From: Defluviicoccus sp. bin129
Lineage (GTDB): Bacteria; Pseudomonadota; Alphaproteobacteria; MPNO01
Direction: 5' to 3'
Assembly (NCBI GenBank): GCA_002239065.1
Contig: MPNO01000054.1
Coordinates: 1-33,712, forward strand
Length of the DNA stretch: 33,712 bases
The notes beneath the pieces were generated by a model. That model searched no databases. It saw only the letters and a program-made list of their open reading frames with translations, and was not told the origin of the DNA. Position 1 is the stretch's first letter. Each line of letters starts with the position of its first letter. This document shows positions 31,725 to 33,712 of the stretch, one piece after another. Made by a program: the position numbers and the translations under genes.

Positions 31725-33712
31725 GCGGCCCGTTCCGGCTGGACGGCGGCGCGATCGACCGCGGCCGAAGCCTCGCCTTCCGCTTCGACGGCCGCAGGCT
31801 GACCGGCCATCCCGGCGATACCCTGGCCTCGGCGCTGCTCGCCAACGGGGTCCGGCTGGTCGGCCGGAGTTTCAAGTACCACCGCCCGCGCGGCGTCTTC
31901 GCGGCCGGCCCGGAGGAACCCAACGCGCTGGTCGAGCTGCGCGGCGGCGCGTACCGGGAGCCCAATACGCGGGCGACGGTGGCCGAGCTGTTCGACGGGC
32001 TGGAGGCGCGCAGCCAGAATTACCGCGGCTCGCTGCGCCACGACCTGATGGCGGTCAACGACCTGCTCGCGCCCTTCCTGTCGGCCGGCTTCTACTACAA
32101 GACCTTCATGTGGCCGAAATCCTTCTGGGAACGGGTCTACGAGCCGGCGATTCGCGCGGCCGCCGGTCTCGGCCGGCTGTCGGGCGCGGCGGATCCGGAT
32201 GGCTACGACAAGGGTTTCCTGCATTGCGACCTGCTGGTCGTGGGCGCCGGCCCGGCCGGTCTCGCCGCCGCGCTCGCCGCCGGGCGCGGCGGTGCGCGCG
32301 TCATCCTGGCCGACGAGGATTTCGTCATGGGCGGCCGGCTGAACGCGGAAACCCATGAGGTGGAGGGCCGGCCCGGCGCGGACTGGGCGCGGGAGGCGGT
32401 GCGCGAGCTGGCGGCCATGGAAAGGGTCCGGCTGATGCCGCGGACCACGGTTTTCGGCGCCTACGACCACGGCATCTACGGCGCGCTGGAACGCCGCACC
32501 GACCACCTGCCGGCCGGCGGCGGCAAGCCGCGCCAGGTTCTCTGGCGGGTCTGCACCGGGCGGGCCGTGCTGTGCGCGGGCGCCACCGAGCGGCCGATCG
32601 CCTTCGCCGGCAACGACCGCCCGGGGATCATGCTGGCCGGGGCGGTGCGCGCCTTCGCCAACCGGTTCGCGGTCGGCGCGGGCCGCCGTGTCGGCCTGTT
32701 CGTCAACAACGACGACGGCTGGCGCGGCGCGGCCGATCTCGCCGCGAAGGGTGTCCCGATCGCGGCGATCGTCGACGTGCGGGACCGCGAGCCCGTCGTC
32801 GAGGTCCCGGGCGCCCGGATCGTGATGGGCGGCCGCGTGACCGCGACAAGGGGCCGCCAGGGCTTGAAGGGCGTGAAGCTGGCGACCGGCGAAAGGATCG
32901 CGCTGGATTGCCTCGCGGTCTCCGGCGGCTGGAACCCGAACGTCCACCTGACCTGTCATCACGGCGGCAAGCCGGTCTGGGACGAAAACATCGCCGCTTT
33001 CGTGCCGGGCGGTGGGCTGCCGGCGGGGCTGAGCGTCGCCGGCGCGGCTCGCGGCAGCCTGACGACCGCGGCCGCGCTCGCCGAAGGGCACCGGGCGGCG
33101 ATCGATGCGCTGGGCGCGCTCGGCATTCCTCCTGCCGCGGGCGATCCGCCTTGCGCGAGCGACGAGGCGAGCGACATCGCGCCCTTCTGGCACGTCCGCG
33201 AGGGCAGGGGCCGGGCGTGGCTCGACCTGCAGAACGACGTGACGGTCAAGGACGTGGTGCAGGCGCATCGCGAAGGCTTCCGCTCGGTCGAGCATTTGAA
33301 GCGCTACACCACCCTCGGCATGGCGACCGACCAGGGCAGGACCGCCAACGTGCCGGGGCTCGCCGTCATGGCCGAACGGACCGGGCGGAGCATCGCCGAG
33401 ACCGGGACGACCGTGTTCCGCCCGCCTTACGCGCCGGTGCCGATCGCGGCCTTCGGCGGGCGCTCGCGCGGCCGCGACTTCCGGCCGACCCGGCTGACCC
33501 CGAGCCACGGCTGGGCGGGACGGCGGGGGGGGGGCGGCGTCCGGGGGGGCGGCCCCGGGGCGGGCCGCGACTTCCGGCCGACCCGCCTGACCCCGAGCCA
33601 CGGCTGGGCGGAACGGCGGGGCGCCGTCTTCGTCGAGGCCGGCGCCTGGCTGCGCGCCCAATGGTTCCCGCTGCCCGGCGAGACCCATTGGCGGCAGTCG
33701 GTCGACCGGGAG
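31721..33712 (+). CDS. soxA: Sarcosine oxidase alpha-type subunit, cut at window end (SoxA/MgdC)
   Basis: 664 codons are visible of a protein usually near 1000 aa. It contains the N-terminal 2Fe-2S-ferredoxin-like domain (FDGRRLTGHPGDTLASALLANG), the dinucleotide fold LLVVGAGPAGLAAA, and CAGATERPIAF, then the start of the GcvT-like tetrahydrofolate domain (LTPSHGWAE...GETHW). The C-terminal part lies outside the window. GTG at 31721 overlaps the SoxD stop. Near 33470-33621 a 31-codon in-frame repeat with Gly/Arg-rich filler interrupts the normal sequence; it does not shift the frame but is probably not real. The protein passes the methyl carbon to tetrahydrofolate. Confidence 0.85.
   Translation, partial: MSGPFRLDGGAIDRGRSLAFRFDGRRLTGHPGDTLASALLANGVRLVGRSFKYHRPRGVFAAGPEEPNALVELRGGAYREPNTRATVAELFDGLEARSQNYRGSLRHDLMAVNDLLAPFLSAGFYYKTFMWPKSFWERVYEPAIRAAAGLGRLSGAADPDGYDKGFLHCDLLVVGAGPAGLAAALAAGRGGARVILADEDFVMGGRLNAETHEVEGRPGADWAREAVRELAAMERVRLMPRTTVFGAYDHGIYGALERRTDHLPAGGGKPRQVLWRVCTGRAVLCAGATERPIAFAGNDRPGIMLAGAVRAFANRFAVGAGRRVGLFVNNDDGWRGAADLAAKGVPIAAIVDVRDREPVVEVPGARIVMGGRVTATRGRQGLKGVKLATGERIALDCLAVSGGWNPNVHLTCHHGGKPVWDENIAAFVPGGGLPAGLSVAGAARGSLTTAAALAEGHRAAIDALGALGIPPAAGDPPCASDEASDIAPFWHVREGRGRAWLDLQNDVTVKDVVQAHREGFRSVEHLKRYTTLGMATDQGRTANVPGLAVMAERTGRSIAETGTTVFRPPYAPVPIAAFGGRSRGRDFRPTRLTPSHGWAGRRGGGGVRGGGPGAGRDFRPTRLTPSHGWAERRGAVFVEAGAWLRAQWFPLPGETHWRQSVDRE
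33470..33621 (+). repeat. 59-bp direct repeat, 93-bp period, with G-rich filler, inside the SoxA gene
   Basis: Copy 1 (33470-33528) and copy 2 (33563-33621) match at 57 of 59 positions. The 34 bases between them are almost only G and C with long G runs, and resemble a G-substituted version of the true sequence that follows copy 2. The period is a multiple of three, so the frame survives. A sequencing or assembly error is the simplest explanation. Confidence 0.75.

Overview
This GC-rich window looks like chromosomal DNA of an alphaproteobacterium. The evidence is the codon use, the close match of its trimethylamine monooxygenase to alphaproteobacterial methylotroph enzymes, and the gmaS-mgsABC gene order. 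Taxonomy below class is not resolved. Almost every gene fits one theme: uptake and stepwise demethylation of methylated amines (trimethylamine, TMAO, and probably DMA, MMA and N-methylated amino acids), with release of ammonium and of C1 units onto tetrahydrofolate.

Left block (336-6729). A MetE-fold protein (+) converges on a five-gene minus-strand run headed by tmm: tmm, a helical TPR-like protein, a VOC/extradiol-type protein, an arylsulfotransferase-like beta-propeller and a Tat-exported protein. The four genes behind tmm have no known role in amine catabolism. Bases 1-335 hold no convincing gene but contain a long inverted repeat.

Central block (7163-18054, +). A LivJHMGF-type ABC transporter diverges from tmm and runs into tdm (DUF1989-GcvT fusion, TMAO demethylase) and a nitrilase-family hydrolase. 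After about 300 bp comes a three-gene redox set: an mARC/YcbX-like MOSC protein, an AzoR-type FMN reductase and an FNR-2Fe-2S reductase.

Right block (18086-33712). A GntR/FCD regulator diverges from gmaS-mgsA-mgsB-mgsC plus a small acidic protein, the N-methylglutamate route for monomethylamine. Next come a GlxA-type AraC regulator with an unknown 186-aa partner, a DAO-family flavoprotein, an ammonium transporter with a 72-aa single-TM protein, a second GlxA-type regulator, and the SoxB-SoxD-SoxA (or MgdA-MgdB-MgdC) genes, the last cut by the window end.

Regulation. ATTGGT-like half-sites repeated about every 10 bp occur upstream of tmm, livJ and gntR/gmaS and were not noticed elsewhere. They suggest one regulon, perhaps under the GntR protein. 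Inferred pathway: TMA -> TMAO (Tmm) -> DMA + formaldehyde/methylene-THF (Tdm) -> MMA (no classical DMA monooxygenase seen here) -> gamma-glutamylmethylamide (GmaS) -> N-methylglutamate (MgsABC) -> glutamate + C1 (Sox/Mgd-type dehydrogenase). A 93-bp in-frame duplication with G-rich filler near the right end looks like a sequencing or assembly artefact.
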